From NCBI GenBank assembly GCA_910574715.1, contig CAJTCH010000033.1:1-56759 (forward strand): a stretch of 56,759 bases of DNA, read 5' to 3'. The notes below the pieces were generated by a model. That model ran no database searches, was not told where the DNA came from, and saw nothing but the letters and a program-made list of their open reading frames with translations. Of the stretch, positions 8,517 through 18,008 are shown in pieces. The translations under genes and the position numbers were made by a program. Position 1 is the first letter of the stretch, and every line of letters starts with the position of its first letter. Source of the DNA: Lachnospiraceae bacterium. GTDB lineage: Bacteria; Bacillota; Clostridia; Lachnospirales; Lachnospiraceae.

Positions 8517-9157
8517 TGCGCCTAAAATTTGATGAACAGTTAGATTTATTAAATAAAGAGTTGATTACAATGGGGGCTTTTTGTGAAAATGCGATTGCTA
8601 TGTCCGCAAAAGCTCTGACAGAGGGAAATCCTGCGCTTGCAAAGGCTGTTCCTGATCTCTCTGTTCAGATAGACCACAAGGAACGCGAAATTGAAACTAT
8701 GTGTCTAAAGCTGCTCTTACAGCAGCAGCCCGTGGCAAAAGATTTGAGGGTTGTATCATCCGCGCTGAAAATGGTGACAGATATGGCAAGAATCGGAGAT
8801 CAATCCGCAGACATAGCGGAAATTATCACATTAGCCAATATCCACGCCACCGACGACACACAGGTTATCCATGATATGTCGGTTGCTGTCATTAAAATGG
8901 TAACGGACAGTATTGACGCTTTTGTGAAAAAGGATATGCAGATGGCGAAAGCCGTGATAGATTATGATGATGTGGTGGATTCCTTTTTCGATAAGGTGAA
9001 GAAAATGTTGATTGAACTTTTCAGCAAGCCCGAAACAGACGGTGAGTATGCCATAGACCTGTTAATGATTGCAAAATATTTTGAACGTATCGGAGATCAT
9101 GCGGTCAATATTGCAAAATGGGTTCTGTTCTCAATCACAGGGAACAAAGAGGGGTGA
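8516..9157 (+). CDS. phoU: Phosphate signalling protein PhoU
   Basis: 213 residues, the standard length, forming two repeated three-helix PhoU domains. Metal-coordinating E/DxxxD motifs are visible, for example TDMARIGDQSADIAE (about residues 78-92) and YFERIGDHAVNIAKWV near the C-terminus. In other bacteria PhoU links PstB to the PhoR kinase and shuts off the Pho response when phosphate is plentiful. Its place between pstB and phoP/phoR fits that role. Confidence 0.95.
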   Translation: MRLKFDEQLDLLNKELITMGAFCENAIAMSAKALTEGNPALAKAVPDLSVQIDHKEREIETMCLKLLLQQQPVAKDLRVVSSALKMVTDMARIGDQSADIAEIITLANIHATDDTQVIHDMSVAVIKMVTDSIDAFVKKDMQMAKAVIDYDDVVDSFFDKVKKMLIELFSKPETDGEYAIDLLMIAKYFERIGDHAVNIAKWVLFSITGNKEG

Positions 9158-9240
9158 ACATACCGCCATTGATGAAATATAGGTAATATGGTATGATTGA
9201 GTTCGGAATATTGCCACAGGAAAGAAAGGAGCAGATTTAC

Positions 9241-9915
9241 ATGATTTATTGTGTTGAGGACGACAGCTCTATCCGTGATCTGATGATATACACATTAAAT
9301 TCTGCCGGATTTGAAGCAAAAGGTTTTGACGGCGCGGACACCCTTTTTGACGCTTTGCAGACAGAAAAACCCCAGCTTATTATGCTTGATATAATGCTTC
9401 CCGGCGAAGATGGCATTTCCATATTGAAAAAGCTGCGTATGCAGGGGACGACAGAGGATATTCCTGTTATTATGGCGACAGCCAAAGGAACCGAATACGA
9501 CAAAGTAACCGGGCTTGATTTGGGAGCTGATGATTACCTTGCAAAGCCGTTTGGCATGATGGAAATGATTTCCCGTGTGAAAGCGGTATTGCGCCGTACA
9601 AGTCCGAAAGAAGAAGCTAAAAAGCTAAAAATTGGTAATTTAGAATTGAATTTGGAAACATATATTGTACTTGTAAACAACGAACGGGTTCAGTTGACAC
9701 TGAAAGAACATAAGCTGCTCCATACTTTTATGGAAAACCCCGGACGGGTGTTTACACGCGATCAGCTTCTTGAAATGATATGGGGCATTGACTACATAGG
9801 AGAAACCCGAACCGTAGATGTTCACATTGGAACACTCCGAACAAAATTAGGCGAATGTGGGAGCTATATTGAAACGGTACGGGGAGTTGGGTATCGAATG
9901 GAGGGGGAAGTATGA
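9241..9915 (+). CDS. phoP: Response regulator, OmpR/PhoB family
   Basis: 224 residues from the ATG at 9241, chosen because AAAGGAG lies 9 bases upstream; an upstream in-frame ATG at 9193 lacks a good site. Receiver domain (about 1-120): acidic pocket VEDDSS, phosphoacceptor Asp in LIMLDIMLPGEDG, conserved Lys in YLAKPFG. C-terminal winged helix (about 125-224): LTLKEHKLLHTFMENPG and TVDVHIGTLRTKLG. It most likely activates the operon it sits in through the TTTACA repeats at 5006-5022. Its last four bases overlap the kinase start. Confidence 0.92.
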   Translation: MIYCVEDDSSIRDLMIYTLNSAGFEAKGFDGADTLFDALQTEKPQLIMLDIMLPGEDGISILKKLRMQGTTEDIPVIMATAKGTEYDKVTGLDLGADDYLAKPFGMMEMISRVKAVLRRTSPKEEAKKLKIGNLELNLETYIVLVNNERVQLTLKEHKLLHTFMENPGRVFTRDQLLEMIWGIDYIGETRTVDVHIGTLRTKLGECGSYIETVRGVGYRMEGEV

Positions 9916-11567
9916 CGAAACGAATTTTTCGTTCAATCTGCCTTGTCGCATTGACTGTTTTTCTTGCGTCTGTTGTCCTGTTCATGGGTGTTCTGTATGA
10001 ATACTTTTCAAATGTTGAACAGACACAGCTAAAAATGCAGACAACCCTTGCCGCACAGGGCGTTACAAATGAGGGCATTGATTATTTCCATGATTTGAAA
10101 GTGAAAAATTATCGTATATCATGGATTGATACAGAGGGAAATGTTATTTTTGATAGTGCGTCTGATACTGCGGAAATGGAAAATCATTTAGAGCGGGAAG
10201 AAGTGCGGGAAGCCCTTTCTTCGGGCTATGGTGAAAGTAAACGGTATTCTGCTACTTTGATGGAGCGTTCGTTTTATTCCGCGCAGAAACTTGATGATGG
10301 CACTGTATTACGGCTTTCCATATCTCAAAATTCTATTTTGACGCTCCTTTTAGGTATGACACAGCCGATTTGCATTATATTTGTGATCGCGCTGATTCTT
10401 TCCATTGTTTTAGCTATTCAAGTTTCAAAAAAAATAGTAAAGCCATTAAATGAAATTGATCTTGATAATCCGTTGTCAAATGAGGGCTATGATGAGCTTT
10501 CCCCTTTTTTACGGCGTATTGACAGCCAGCAAAGACAGCTACGGGGGCAGAAAGCCGAGCTTCTCCAAAAAGAGAATGAATTAAATACGATTATCGGCAG
10601 CATGAATGAGGGCATGATTCTCCTAAATCAAAAAGGGAAAATTATCAGTATAAACCCTGCGGCAAGAAAACTGTTGGACGCTGGCACAGACTGTATCGGT
10701 TCTGATATGCTGTCCTTATGCCGTAATCTTGAATTGCAGGAAATCCTTACGAAAGCCTTGCACGGAGAACGGGGCGAAAACATTATCCGGCTACATGGAG
10801 AAAGCTATCAAATTGACGCTGACCCGATCACTTCTGAAAACATTGTGAAAGGAGCCGCGCTCTTCTTTTTCAATGTGACAGAAAAAGAAAAAGCGGAACA
10901 GATACGGCGCGAATTTACCGCTAATGTGTCCCATGAATTAAAAACCCCGCTTCACTCCATTTCCGGGTATGCGGAGCTTTTGAAAAACGATATGGTAAAG
11001 GAGAATGATAAAATACCCTTTGCCGGAAAGATTTATGATGAAGCCGGACGAATGATACGGCTTGTGGAGGACATTATCAGTCTTTCGCACCTTGACGAAG
11101 GTGCGGACGATATGCAGAGAGAAAATATCGACCTATACACATTGGCAGAAAAGGCGGTACAGAGCTTAGAGCCAGAGGCAGATACCGTATGTGTTGCATT
11201 GGAGCTTTCCGGCGTTCCGGCTCCCCTTAACGGTATACCCCAGCTTTTATACAGTGTGATTTATAATCTTTGTGACAATGCGATTAAGTATAATCACGAA
11301 AACGGAAAAGTAATGGTGAACATACAGAATGAAAACGGCATGGTAGTTTTATCAGTGGAGGATACAGGGATAGGAATTGCCCCCGAACATCAAGAGCGGA
11401 TTTTTGAGCGTTTCTATCGTGTTGATAAGAGCCATTCTAAGGCAGTAGGGGGAACCGGGCTTGGGCTTTCTATTGTGAAACACGCTGCTAAAATCCATAA
11501 TGCCAAAGTTGATGTAAAAAGCCATGTTGGAAAAGGCACGACGGTTATTGTAACATTTCCCCAATAA
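9912..11567 (+). CDS. phoR: PhoR-type sensor histidine kinase
   Basis: 551 residues. Membrane helix about 5-27, an extracytoplasmic segment to about 148 (ISWIDTEGNVIFDS), a second helix about 150-170, a HAMP-like linker, a PAS domain (about 230-320, GSMNEGMILLNQKGKIISIN), the dimerization/phosphoacceptor domain (FTANVSHELKTPLHSISGY) and a HATPase domain (NLCDNAIKYN, DTGIGIAPEHQERIFERFYR, GTGLGLSIVK). Start ATG overlaps the phoP stop as ATGA. It senses phosphate status with the Pst/PhoU complex in known systems. Here the whole sensory circuit travels on a mobile element. Confidence 0.93.
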   Translation: MTKRIFRSICLVALTVFLASVVLFMGVLYEYFSNVEQTQLKMQTTLAAQGVTNEGIDYFHDLKVKNYRISWIDTEGNVIFDSASDTAEMENHLEREEVREALSSGYGESKRYSATLMERSFYSAQKLDDGTVLRLSISQNSILTLLLGMTQPICIIFVIALILSIVLAIQVSKKIVKPLNEIDLDNPLSNEGYDELSPFLRRIDSQQRQLRGQKAELLQKENELNTIIGSMNEGMILLNQKGKIISINPAARKLLDAGTDCIGSDMLSLCRNLELQEILTKALHGERGENIIRLHGESYQIDADPITSENIVKGAALFFFNVTEKEKAEQIRREFTANVSHELKTPLHSISGYAELLKNDMVKENDKIPFAGKIYDEAGRMIRLVEDIISLSHLDEGADDMQRENIDLYTLAEKAVQSLEPEADTVCVALELSGVPAPLNGIPQLLYSVIYNLCDNAIKYNHENGKVMVNIQNENGMVVLSVEDTGIGIAPEHQERIFERFYRVDKSHSKAVGGTGLGLSIVKHAAKIHNAKVDVKSHVGKGTTVIVTFPQ

Positions 11568-11617
11568 AAAATTTGAACTGTTTTTACTATCTTTTGTCAT
11601 AAGAATGTATTAGAAAA

Positions 11618-11660
11618 AGCTGAACCGATAACATGCATAATCAGCAGTTATCGGTTCGGT
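11618..11660 (-). terminator. Hairpin, probable terminator for the minus-strand small gene
   Basis: AACCGATAAC (11623-11632) pairs with GTTATCGGTT (11647-11656). On the minus strand it is followed by a T run, so it would end transcription of the small gene at 11736-11975. Confidence 0.5.
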
Positions 11661-11735
11661 TAATCCGCTTCAAATTGTTAATTAAACAGCTACACTATAC
11701 AAATATTGAGCATATCAATACAATTATTATAGACA

Positions 11736-11975
11736 TTACCATAATTCCAATGAATCCTCCGCATCCATCCACATTTGCATATTCCCTTCAAGATACAGTC
11801 TTGCGTATTCAAGCGGCTCATCTATTGCCAGAGCATTTAAGGCACATTTAGAGCAGGGAGTAGTTTTCAATCCTTCTTCCGCTTTATTACAGTCTATCCG
11901 CAAGAAATAACCTGCATAAGTGTATACGTCAATGCTGTTATGGAGGATATTGTATGTTGCATAAATCATATTCAT
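11736..11975 (-). CDS. Small DUF6061-like protein
   Basis: 79 residues. The shape (NILHNSIDVYTYAGYFLRIDC, then EPLEYARLYLEG) resembles the small DUF6061 proteins common on Clostridiales integrative elements; the function is unknown. A weak GAGGA lies upstream of the ATG. It is the last gene before the candidate right attachment site, convergent with phoR, so it probably belongs to the element. The identification rests on memory of the family pattern only. Confidence 0.5.
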   Translation of the reverse strand: MNMIYATYNILHNSIDVYTYAGYFLRIDCNKAEEGLKTTPCSKCALNALAIDEPLEYARLYLEGNMQMWMDAEDSLELW

Positions 11976-12071
11976 ATTTAATCTGTCCTCTTTTCATTGA
12001 TTTTTTGAAAGCATTTCAATCAGTTTACCAATTCCCGTATATTTTGTGTTATAATGTTTTATGTGATTTTG

Positions 12072-12136
12072 TTTCCCTTATTTTTTCCCTTATCAGGGTT
12101 CGTAATGCCCTGTGGGAAGATATAATACAAGGGAAA
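12072..12136. repeat. Candidate right attachment site of the mobile element
   Basis: Bases 12072-12093 repeat 201-222 with three mismatches. TACAAGGGAAA (12126-12136) repeats 231-241 exactly. Another AAGGGAAAG follows at about 12141. These would bound an element of about 11.9 kb. The spacing between the two motifs differs from the left end, so either of them, not both, may be the true core. Confidence 0.4.
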
Positions 12137-12243
12137 CAATAAGGGAAAGCTCATCTGCGATAAACTTAGTATTTTCAAGGGTTAGCCGAGATTTTAATAA
12201 CAAAATATAACAGCTAATATTTCCCTTAAAAAACATCAAATCA

Positions 12244-14859
12244 CAATCAGGAGTTGGTTTTGCTGATTATGTCCTTTATGATGATATGCATCGTCCATTG
12301 GCGGTTATTGAAGCTAAGAGAACCTGTGTGGATGTTTCGAAGGGAAGACAGCAGGCGAAGCTTTATGCGGATTTACTGGAACAAAAATATAAAAGAAGAC
12401 CAGTCATTTTCCTTACAAATGGATTTGAAACGCATATTATTGACGGGCAATATCCTGAGAGAAAATGTTCGGTTATTTATTCAAAAAGAGACTTGGAGAA
12501 ATGGTTCAATTTATTGACTATGAGGACAAGTCTTAAGCATGTTGCTGTGGATAAGAACATTGCCGGACGATATTATCAGGAATCTGCTGTAAAAGCGGTA
12601 TGTGATAGTTTAGATGAGAAGAACCGCAGGAAAGCCCTGCTTGTTATGGCAACCGGCTCTGGAAAGACAAGAACGGTGATCGCATTGTGCGATTGCTTGT
12701 TGAAAGCCGGCTGGATAAAGAATATTCTGTTTCTTGCCGATCGGAATTCACTTGTCACACAGGCGAAAAGAAGTTTTGTGAATATGCTGCCGAATTTATC
12801 GTGTACAAATCTTGTTGAAGAGAAGGATCACTATAATGCACACTGTGTTTTCTCGACTTATCAGACGATGATGAATTGTATTGATACGGTAAGCGATAGT
12901 GAAGGAAAACTATTTACATGCGGACATTTTGACCTTGTGATATGCGACGAGGCGCATAGATCTATTTATAACAAGTACAAAGATATTTTTTCCTATTTTG
13001 ATGCGCCGTTGATTGGTCTTACCGCTACGCCGAAGGATGAAATCGACAAGAATACATATGAGATCTTTGAATTAGAGAACGGTGTTCCCACATTTGGATA
13101 TGATTTGGCGCAGGCTGTGAAAGACGGATATCTTGTTGACTATGTTTCTGTTGAATCGAAGCTTAAGTTTATAGAGCAGGGAATTGTGTATGATGAATTA
13201 TCAGAAGAAGATAAGAGGGCATATGAGGAAACTTTTGAGGATGAACATGGGGACTTGCCCGATTCTATAGGTTCGTCTGCTCTTAACACATGGATATTCA
13301 ATGAGGACACGATAAAACAAGTTTTAAATATTTTGATGACCGAGGGCATTAAGATTGATTATGGACAGAAGATTGGTAAGACAATTATTTTTGCAAAGAA
13401 TCATGATCATGCTGAGAAGATACTGGAAGTTTACAACAAAGAGTATCCTCGTCTCCCGGATTATGCGAAAGTAATAGATAATTATATGACTTACGCGCAG
13501 AGCGCCATTGATGAGTTTTCTGATCCAAAGAAGATGCCTCAGATTGCAATTTCTGTAGACATGTTAGATACGGGTATTGATGTGCCGGAAGTTTTGAACT
13601 TAGTATTTTTTAAAAAGGTGATGAGTAAAGCAAAATTCTGGCAGATGATTGGACGGGGTACAAGGCTTTGTTCTGGTTTGCTTGACGGCGAAGATAAGCA
13701 GAGATTTTATATTTTTGATTTCTGCGGAAACTTTGAATTTTTCCGAATGAATAAAGGAAAGGCTGCAGCTAACAGGATTGCACTTCAAGGGGCTATTTTT
13801 AATTTGAAATTTGAGATTTCCTATAAGCTTCAGGATCTCGAATATCAGATTGATAGACTGATGGAATATCGCAAGGAATTGGTCAAGCAAATGAGTGAGA
13901 AAGTTCAGGAATTACCAAGGGATAACTTTGCTGTGCGCCAGCATCTAAAGTATGTGGATTTGTATTCTTCAGAATCGAATTATAATGTGCTTACATATGA
14001 GGATACCTTAATTGTCAGGGAAGAAGTTGCACCTTTGATATTTCTGGATGGAGATGAGGCGAGCGCTGTTCGGTTTGATGCACTTATGTATGGAATTGAA
14101 CTGGCGTACTTAGTTGGAAAGAAGTACTCAAAAGCTCGTAAGGATCTGCACAAAAAAGTCGCAGGGATTGCAAGTGTGGCAAATATTCCTGAAATTCAGG
14201 CACAGTCAGACTTGATCAACAAGATTTTGAATACAGATTATGTTGATAATGCCGGAATTAACGAATTTGAAGAAATTAGAGAAAAACTTCGTGATTTGAT
14301 GAAGTATATTCCTACGGGAACGATCAAATATGTAACAAATTTTACAGATGAATTGCTTTCAACGGAATGGAAAGAATCTGAACTTGAAAATGATGAACTC
14401 AAGAATTACAAGGCGAAGGCAGAATATTATATCAAGCAACATCAGGATAATATTGCAATTGCCAAATTAAAGACAAATCAACCTCTGACGCCGGCAGATG
14501 TTGCGGCGTTAGAAGAAGTTCTATGGTGTGAAGTAGGCACGAAGCAGGATTATGAACAGGAATTTGGCACTAAACCGCTTGGTGAGTTTGTCCGTGAGAT
14601 TGTGGGATTGGACATGAATGCTGCCAAGGAAGCATTCTCGGAGTATCTGACAAATACAAGTCTTGACAGCAGACAGATTTATTTTGTGAATCAGATCGTG
14701 GAATATATTGTTCATAATGGAATGATGAAAGATTTTACTGTTCTCCAGGAACCGCCATTTACGGATCGGGGAAGTGTGGTTGAGATATTCACTGATTTGA
14801 ACGTGTGGATGGGAATTCGGAAGGTTATAGATACAATAAATGCCAATGCGGCAGCGTAG
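12244..14859 (+). pseudogene. hsdR: 5'-truncated type I restriction endonuclease subunit HsdR
   Basis: The frame opens after a stop at 12208-12210. It becomes recognisable at about 12244 (SGVGFADYVLYDD, then PLAVIEAKRT), inside the PD-(D/E)xK nuclease domain, so the N-terminus of the family is missing. The D and ExK residues remain. Helicase motifs follow: Walker A MATGSGKTRT, VICDEAHRS, LTATPKDE, and motif VI in MIGRGTRLC. The C-terminal domain appears complete. No hsdM or hsdS is next to it. With the start codon gone and partners absent it is probably a dead remnant, though the ATG at 12286 could yield an 857-residue protein. Confidence 0.85.
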
Positions 14860-15224
14860 AAGGAAATATGAACTTAACGAATGTATGTGCTCGAAGATGA
14901 TTACATGGTTTGATCAAAAAAGAGGTAGTGATAGAACATGGCATATAAAAAGCAATTAAGTGGGGAGAGCTAAATAAATTATTTCTAAAAATACTTCAAT
15001 AGAATCTGAATTTCTTGATTCGGGAAGACTCAAATTAATGTAATTAGCAGCAAAGTTATACTTTTTCGTTATGTCAGCGTATAATGGAGTTAGTGTACTG
15101 ATATTCGTGAAATCGAGAGGAAGACTGGTAAGGAAATAGATGAGTTGGAAAAGTTGTTGAATTTGTAAAGAAGGGTATACAAAGTTGATAAATTCAGAGT
15201 TGTAGTATAGAGGAGATAATGATA
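14860..15224. other. No intact gene; decayed sequence
   Basis: About 365 bases after hsdR with short, interrupted frames only. A fragment ending at about 15167 reads DIREIERKTGKEIDELEKLL, like the C-terminal coiled end of some protein, but has no start. This may be the residue of lost hsdS/hsdM or other accessory genes. I see no RNA gene or repeat. Confidence 0.5.
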
Positions 15225-15540
15225 ATGAATGGAAAAAAAGTGCGTGTAGGTGTGAGTTTACTGGTTGGTAACATAGATAACATGGTCCGGTTTTATAGAG
15301 ATATACTGGGCTTTCAAACTCAATGGAATGGCGGTTCGTTTGCAGATTTTGAAACGGCAAGCGGTGACTTTTGAGATTGCCCTCTAGCTGCCTAGTTTCT
15401 CTGATGTGGATCCGGAATATGAACGCCTGTTGAAGTTGAATGTGCAATTTCCGACAGGAGAGTCCATCACTTACCCTTTCGGGGTTCGTAATTTTTATGT
15501 ATCAGATCCAGAGGGAAATCTGCCGGTGAGCTACATATAA
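15225..15540 (+). pseudogene. Glyoxalase / VOC-family protein, frameshifted
   Basis: The ATG at 15225 with GAGGAGATAATG upstream gives VGNIDNMVRFYRDILGFQT and FADFETASG, a standard VOC first half. An in-frame TGA at about 15372 stops it. The second half reappears in another frame as DPEYERLLKLNVQF, PFGVRNFYVSDPEGN. The intervening residues are also shortened, so there is a frameshift plus a small deletion. VOC proteins are metalloenzymes or drug-binding proteins; this copy is inactive. Confidence 0.8.
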
Positions 15541-15541
15541 G

Positions 15542-15694
15542 ATAAATCAGTTTTTCAGCGTTAATGTAAATGCCTATGATTTGATTACAGCTTACTGTGC
15601 GGATGATTCTTATTTTGATTACGCAGAGACATTCCTTAACGATGGTATTTCTGTAGAACAGCTTGCTTTATTGACATTGTGGATTCAAAAATAA
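15542..15694 (+). pseudogene. Fragment of a DUF3990-like gene
   Basis: In this frame NAYDLITAYCADDSYFDYAE is followed by FLNDGISVEQL. This resembles the central YD-RADDSYF-F-LN motif of DUF3990 proteins, which are ADP-ribosyltransferase-like and often paired with small HTH or DUF3791 genes. Both ends of the gene are missing and the frame ends at a TAA inside the next gene. Confidence 0.45.
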
Positions 15695-15912
15695 AGGAGT
15701 ATTTTTCTGAAACCAATTTAAAACGTATTCGCACAGCATACGGAGTCACTCAGGCAGAGTTATCGGAACGTTCCGGTGTCAGCCTTCGTTCGATTCAAAT
15801 GTATGAACAGCGAAACAAAAACATCAACAAAGCAAGTGTAGATAAAGTATATAGCCTTGCTAAGGTTTTAGGCTGCACAATGGAAGATTTGATTGAGCAT
15901 GTTGTACTATAA
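15679..15912 (+). CDS. XRE-type HTH protein, probably the C-terminal part of a longer gene
   Basis: 77 residues with a complete Cro/C1 helix-turn-helix (LKRIRTAYGVTQAELSERSG, then SLRSIQMYEQRNK). The GTG start has no good ribosome binding site. The frame stays open upstream as FIDIVDSKIKEYF, as in longer HTH proteins whose N-terminal domain precedes this sequence. It therefore looks like a 3' fragment joined by deletion to the DUF3990-like remnant. It may or may not be expressed. Confidence 0.6.
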   Translation: MDSKIKEYFSETNLKRIRTAYGVTQAELSERSGVSLRSIQMYEQRNKNINKASVDKVYSLAKVLGCTMEDLIEHVVL

Positions 15913-16010
15913 TGAAGCCATCCCGCACCAGAGGGCAGAAAATATCGGGAAAGTGTTAGTATTCAGTTGTACAATATAATCACAGCGGAACGGGAAGGAG
16001 AATACTGCTC

Positions 16011-16835
16011 ATGAACAGTTGGAATGACGGTATACGCAATGCAATTTGTTACATTGAAGATCATCTGACCGAGGATATTGATGTAAATGAAATCGCAAGC
16101 AAAGCATTTGTGTCAAGCTTTTACTTTCAAAAAATATTTCATGTATTATGTGGATTTACAGTTGGGGAGTACATTAAAAATCGCCGTCTGACACTGGCTG
16201 CTCAGGAACTTTGTTCAACCGATATCAGGGTACTTGATGCTGCACTGAAGTATGGGTACAGTTCGCCTGACAGCTTTGCAAAAGCATTCACTAAGTTTCA
16301 TGGGGTAACGCCTTCACAGGCAAGAGAAAAGAACCGCAGTCTGAATTCTGTTGCTCCGCTGAAAATAAAACTTACATTGGAGGGTGGTACTATGTTAGAG
16401 TACAAAATTGCGGAAAAAGAACAGTTCACGGTTATAGGAGTTTCCCGTAAATTCAATTCAGAGACTTCATATCAAAAAATACCTGAGTTTTGGCAGGAGC
16501 ATATGAAAAGCGAGAATGGGAAGATCATATGCGGAAGGTATGGAATCTGCATGGACAGTGAGGGGCAGAACTTTGAGTATCTGATAGCTGATAATTACAG
16601 TCCAGAAAGCGAAGTTCCTGAGGGATTAGAAATAAGAGTAATTCCAGCCGGGACATGGGCAGTATTTCCTTGTCACGGAACATTGCCGAAATCTTTACAG
16701 GATGTGAACACAAGAATATGGAGCGAGTGGCTGCCATCCTGTAAGACATACAGGCTTGCAGGTAATTATAATATTGAGATGTATACGAAAGATATGAATT
16801 ACAGCGAAATCTGGATACCTATAGAAAAGAATTGA
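16011..16835 (+). CDS. AraC-family regulator with GyrI-like effector domain
   Basis: 274 residues. Residues 8-110 contain the two helix-turn-helix motifs of AraC/XylS proteins (DVNEIASKAFVSSFYFQKIF and ALKYGYSSPDSFAKAFTKFHG). Residues about 125-274 form a GyrI-like/AraC effector-binding domain (YKIAEKEQFTVIGVSR, GTWAVFPCHGTLP), which in relatives binds hydrophobic or drug-like ligands. GGGAAGGAG lies nine bases before the ATG. No linked target operon is evident: the next gene is convergent. It is complete for its family. Confidence 0.9.
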   Translation: MNSWNDGIRNAICYIEDHLTEDIDVNEIASKAFVSSFYFQKIFHVLCGFTVGEYIKNRRLTLAAQELCSTDIRVLDAALKYGYSSPDSFAKAFTKFHGVTPSQAREKNRSLNSVAPLKIKLTLEGGTMLEYKIAEKEQFTVIGVSRKFNSETSYQKIPEFWQEHMKSENGKIICGRYGICMDSEGQNFEYLIADNYSPESEVPEGLEIRVIPAGTWAVFPCHGTLPKSLQDVNTRIWSEWLPSCKTYRLAGNYNIEMYTKDMNYSEIWIPIEKN

Positions 16836-16887
16836 TAAATTGAGTGTTGATTCCCCTTAGAAATTAAAGGCAAATAGTAATATGGCC

Positions 16888-16927
16888 GGGAACTTCCTCT
16901 GCTTTGATCGGCGCAGAGGAAGCTCCC
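16888..16927. terminator. Hairpin terminator between convergent genes
   Basis: GGGAACTTCCTCTGC pairs with GCAGAGGAAGCTCCC (one mismatch), followed by CCTTTCCCC on the plus strand. It lies between the AraC gene and the convergent gene ending at 16989. Confidence 0.6.
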
Positions 16928-16988
16928 CTTTCCCCTGCGCAGCTGTCATCTACCCCTTTGTGGGCTTGACGGTTATCTGTTTTATAGA

Positions 16989-17705
16989 TTATACCGTAAT
17001 ATCCAAAGATGGCCTCGGGCTTAATGATAATTCGCTGTTGCCTTTTACAATGCGATTTTCTACATCTTCGCGGGTAATGTTGCGCACAATGCTTGTATCA
17101 AATGGCTGCCCAAGCTGCCAGTTTGGGTCTGCTTCTCTTACAGCTTCGAAAAATGCTTTTGTATACATTCGCTCATATTGCCCAAGCGTCCATGTACCGC
17201 TTAACCGATCGGATTTTTCAACGCTTAACTGATAGCGCGTAAAAACTTCAGTACGTTTTGTTGTATCGCCATTGGCGATTCCTTTTTCTAGTATGAAATG
17301 GCGCTTTGTCTCATCAAACATGTCTTGCCGGGCAGTTTCGGAAACATCTATTATTTTGTGGAATTCGGACGGATCTTTACCTGTAATGTCCATTCCCGCT
17401 ACACCATAAGGATTTACGAAATCACCGTCCTCATCAAAAAGTCCCATATAATTACGAATAAATGTTTCTTCGTCTGTTTCAAGTGGATTTTTAAATTTAA
17501 AATCAAGATCATCATCCTTTAGTCCAAGCATCTGCTTAAGCATTTTCAGGTCTTGCAGATCTTTTTCAGCCTTAACTTTCGCAGCAGATTTAGGTGCTTC
17601 TCCGTTGGGATGCCCTTCGTCATACATTGCTTTGGCACGTTTGTATCGCGCGCTGTTTGTATTAATTGCACCTGTGTAAGGCTTATAACCTACAACCATT
17701 GACAT
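16989..17705 (-). CDS. Uncharacterised protein, tentatively DUF3879-like
   Basis: 238 residues from the ATG at 17705, chosen because AAGGAGG lies seven bases upstream. It is hydrophilic and mostly helical, with no signal peptide or membrane segment. The N-terminal GYKPYTGAINTNSARYKRAK and the central YMGLFDEDGDFVNPYGVAGMD suggest a conserved family that I can only tentatively call DUF3879-like. The C-terminus is Ser/Pro rich. It stands alone between hairpins. I cannot assign a function. Confidence 0.55.
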   Translation of the reverse strand: MSMVVGYKPYTGAINTNSARYKRAKAMYDEGHPNGEAPKSAAKVKAEKDLQDLKMLKQMLGLKDDDLDFKFKNPLETDEETFIRNYMGLFDEDGDFVNPYGVAGMDITGKDPSEFHKIIDVSETARQDMFDETKRHFILEKGIANGDTTKRTEVFTRYQLSVEKSDRLSGTWTLGQYERMYTKAFFEAVREADPNWQLGQPFDTSIVRNITREDVENRIVKGNSELSLSPRPSLDITV

Positions 17706-18008
17706 AACGCAATCCTCCTTAAATATAAATTCTTTTTGTCTATGCACTTTATTATTACATCGGCAATTTAGCGGAATATTTTAAGAAAATTTTGGGAAAT
17801 TGATCCATTTCTATCTCATCCAACGACAGGCATATATTTGTCGAGATATTCCTCTATTGTTTTCATGTTGTAAAAAAGCATAATATATTTATATCTTGAA
17901 AACAAGAAAGATTGATATTTACACCGATTTTATGTATTTCTTTAGTGGAAATCTGGTTGACTTTGCGCTATACTTTTGTATGTAAAATCAAAAGTTATGG
18001 AGGTAAAT
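17706..18008. promoter_or_regulatory. Intergenic region between divergent genes, with a candidate promoter
   Basis: About 300 AT-rich bases. TTGACT (17957-17962), a 16-base spacer and TATGTA (17979-17984) precede the lipoprotein gene. I see no clear promoter for the minus-strand gene and no RNA structure. Confidence 0.4.

Noticed and set aside
14956..15447. 163-residue minus-strand ORF
   Set aside because: It runs antisense through the VOC pseudogene and decayed DNA, with no ribosome binding site or recognisable domain.
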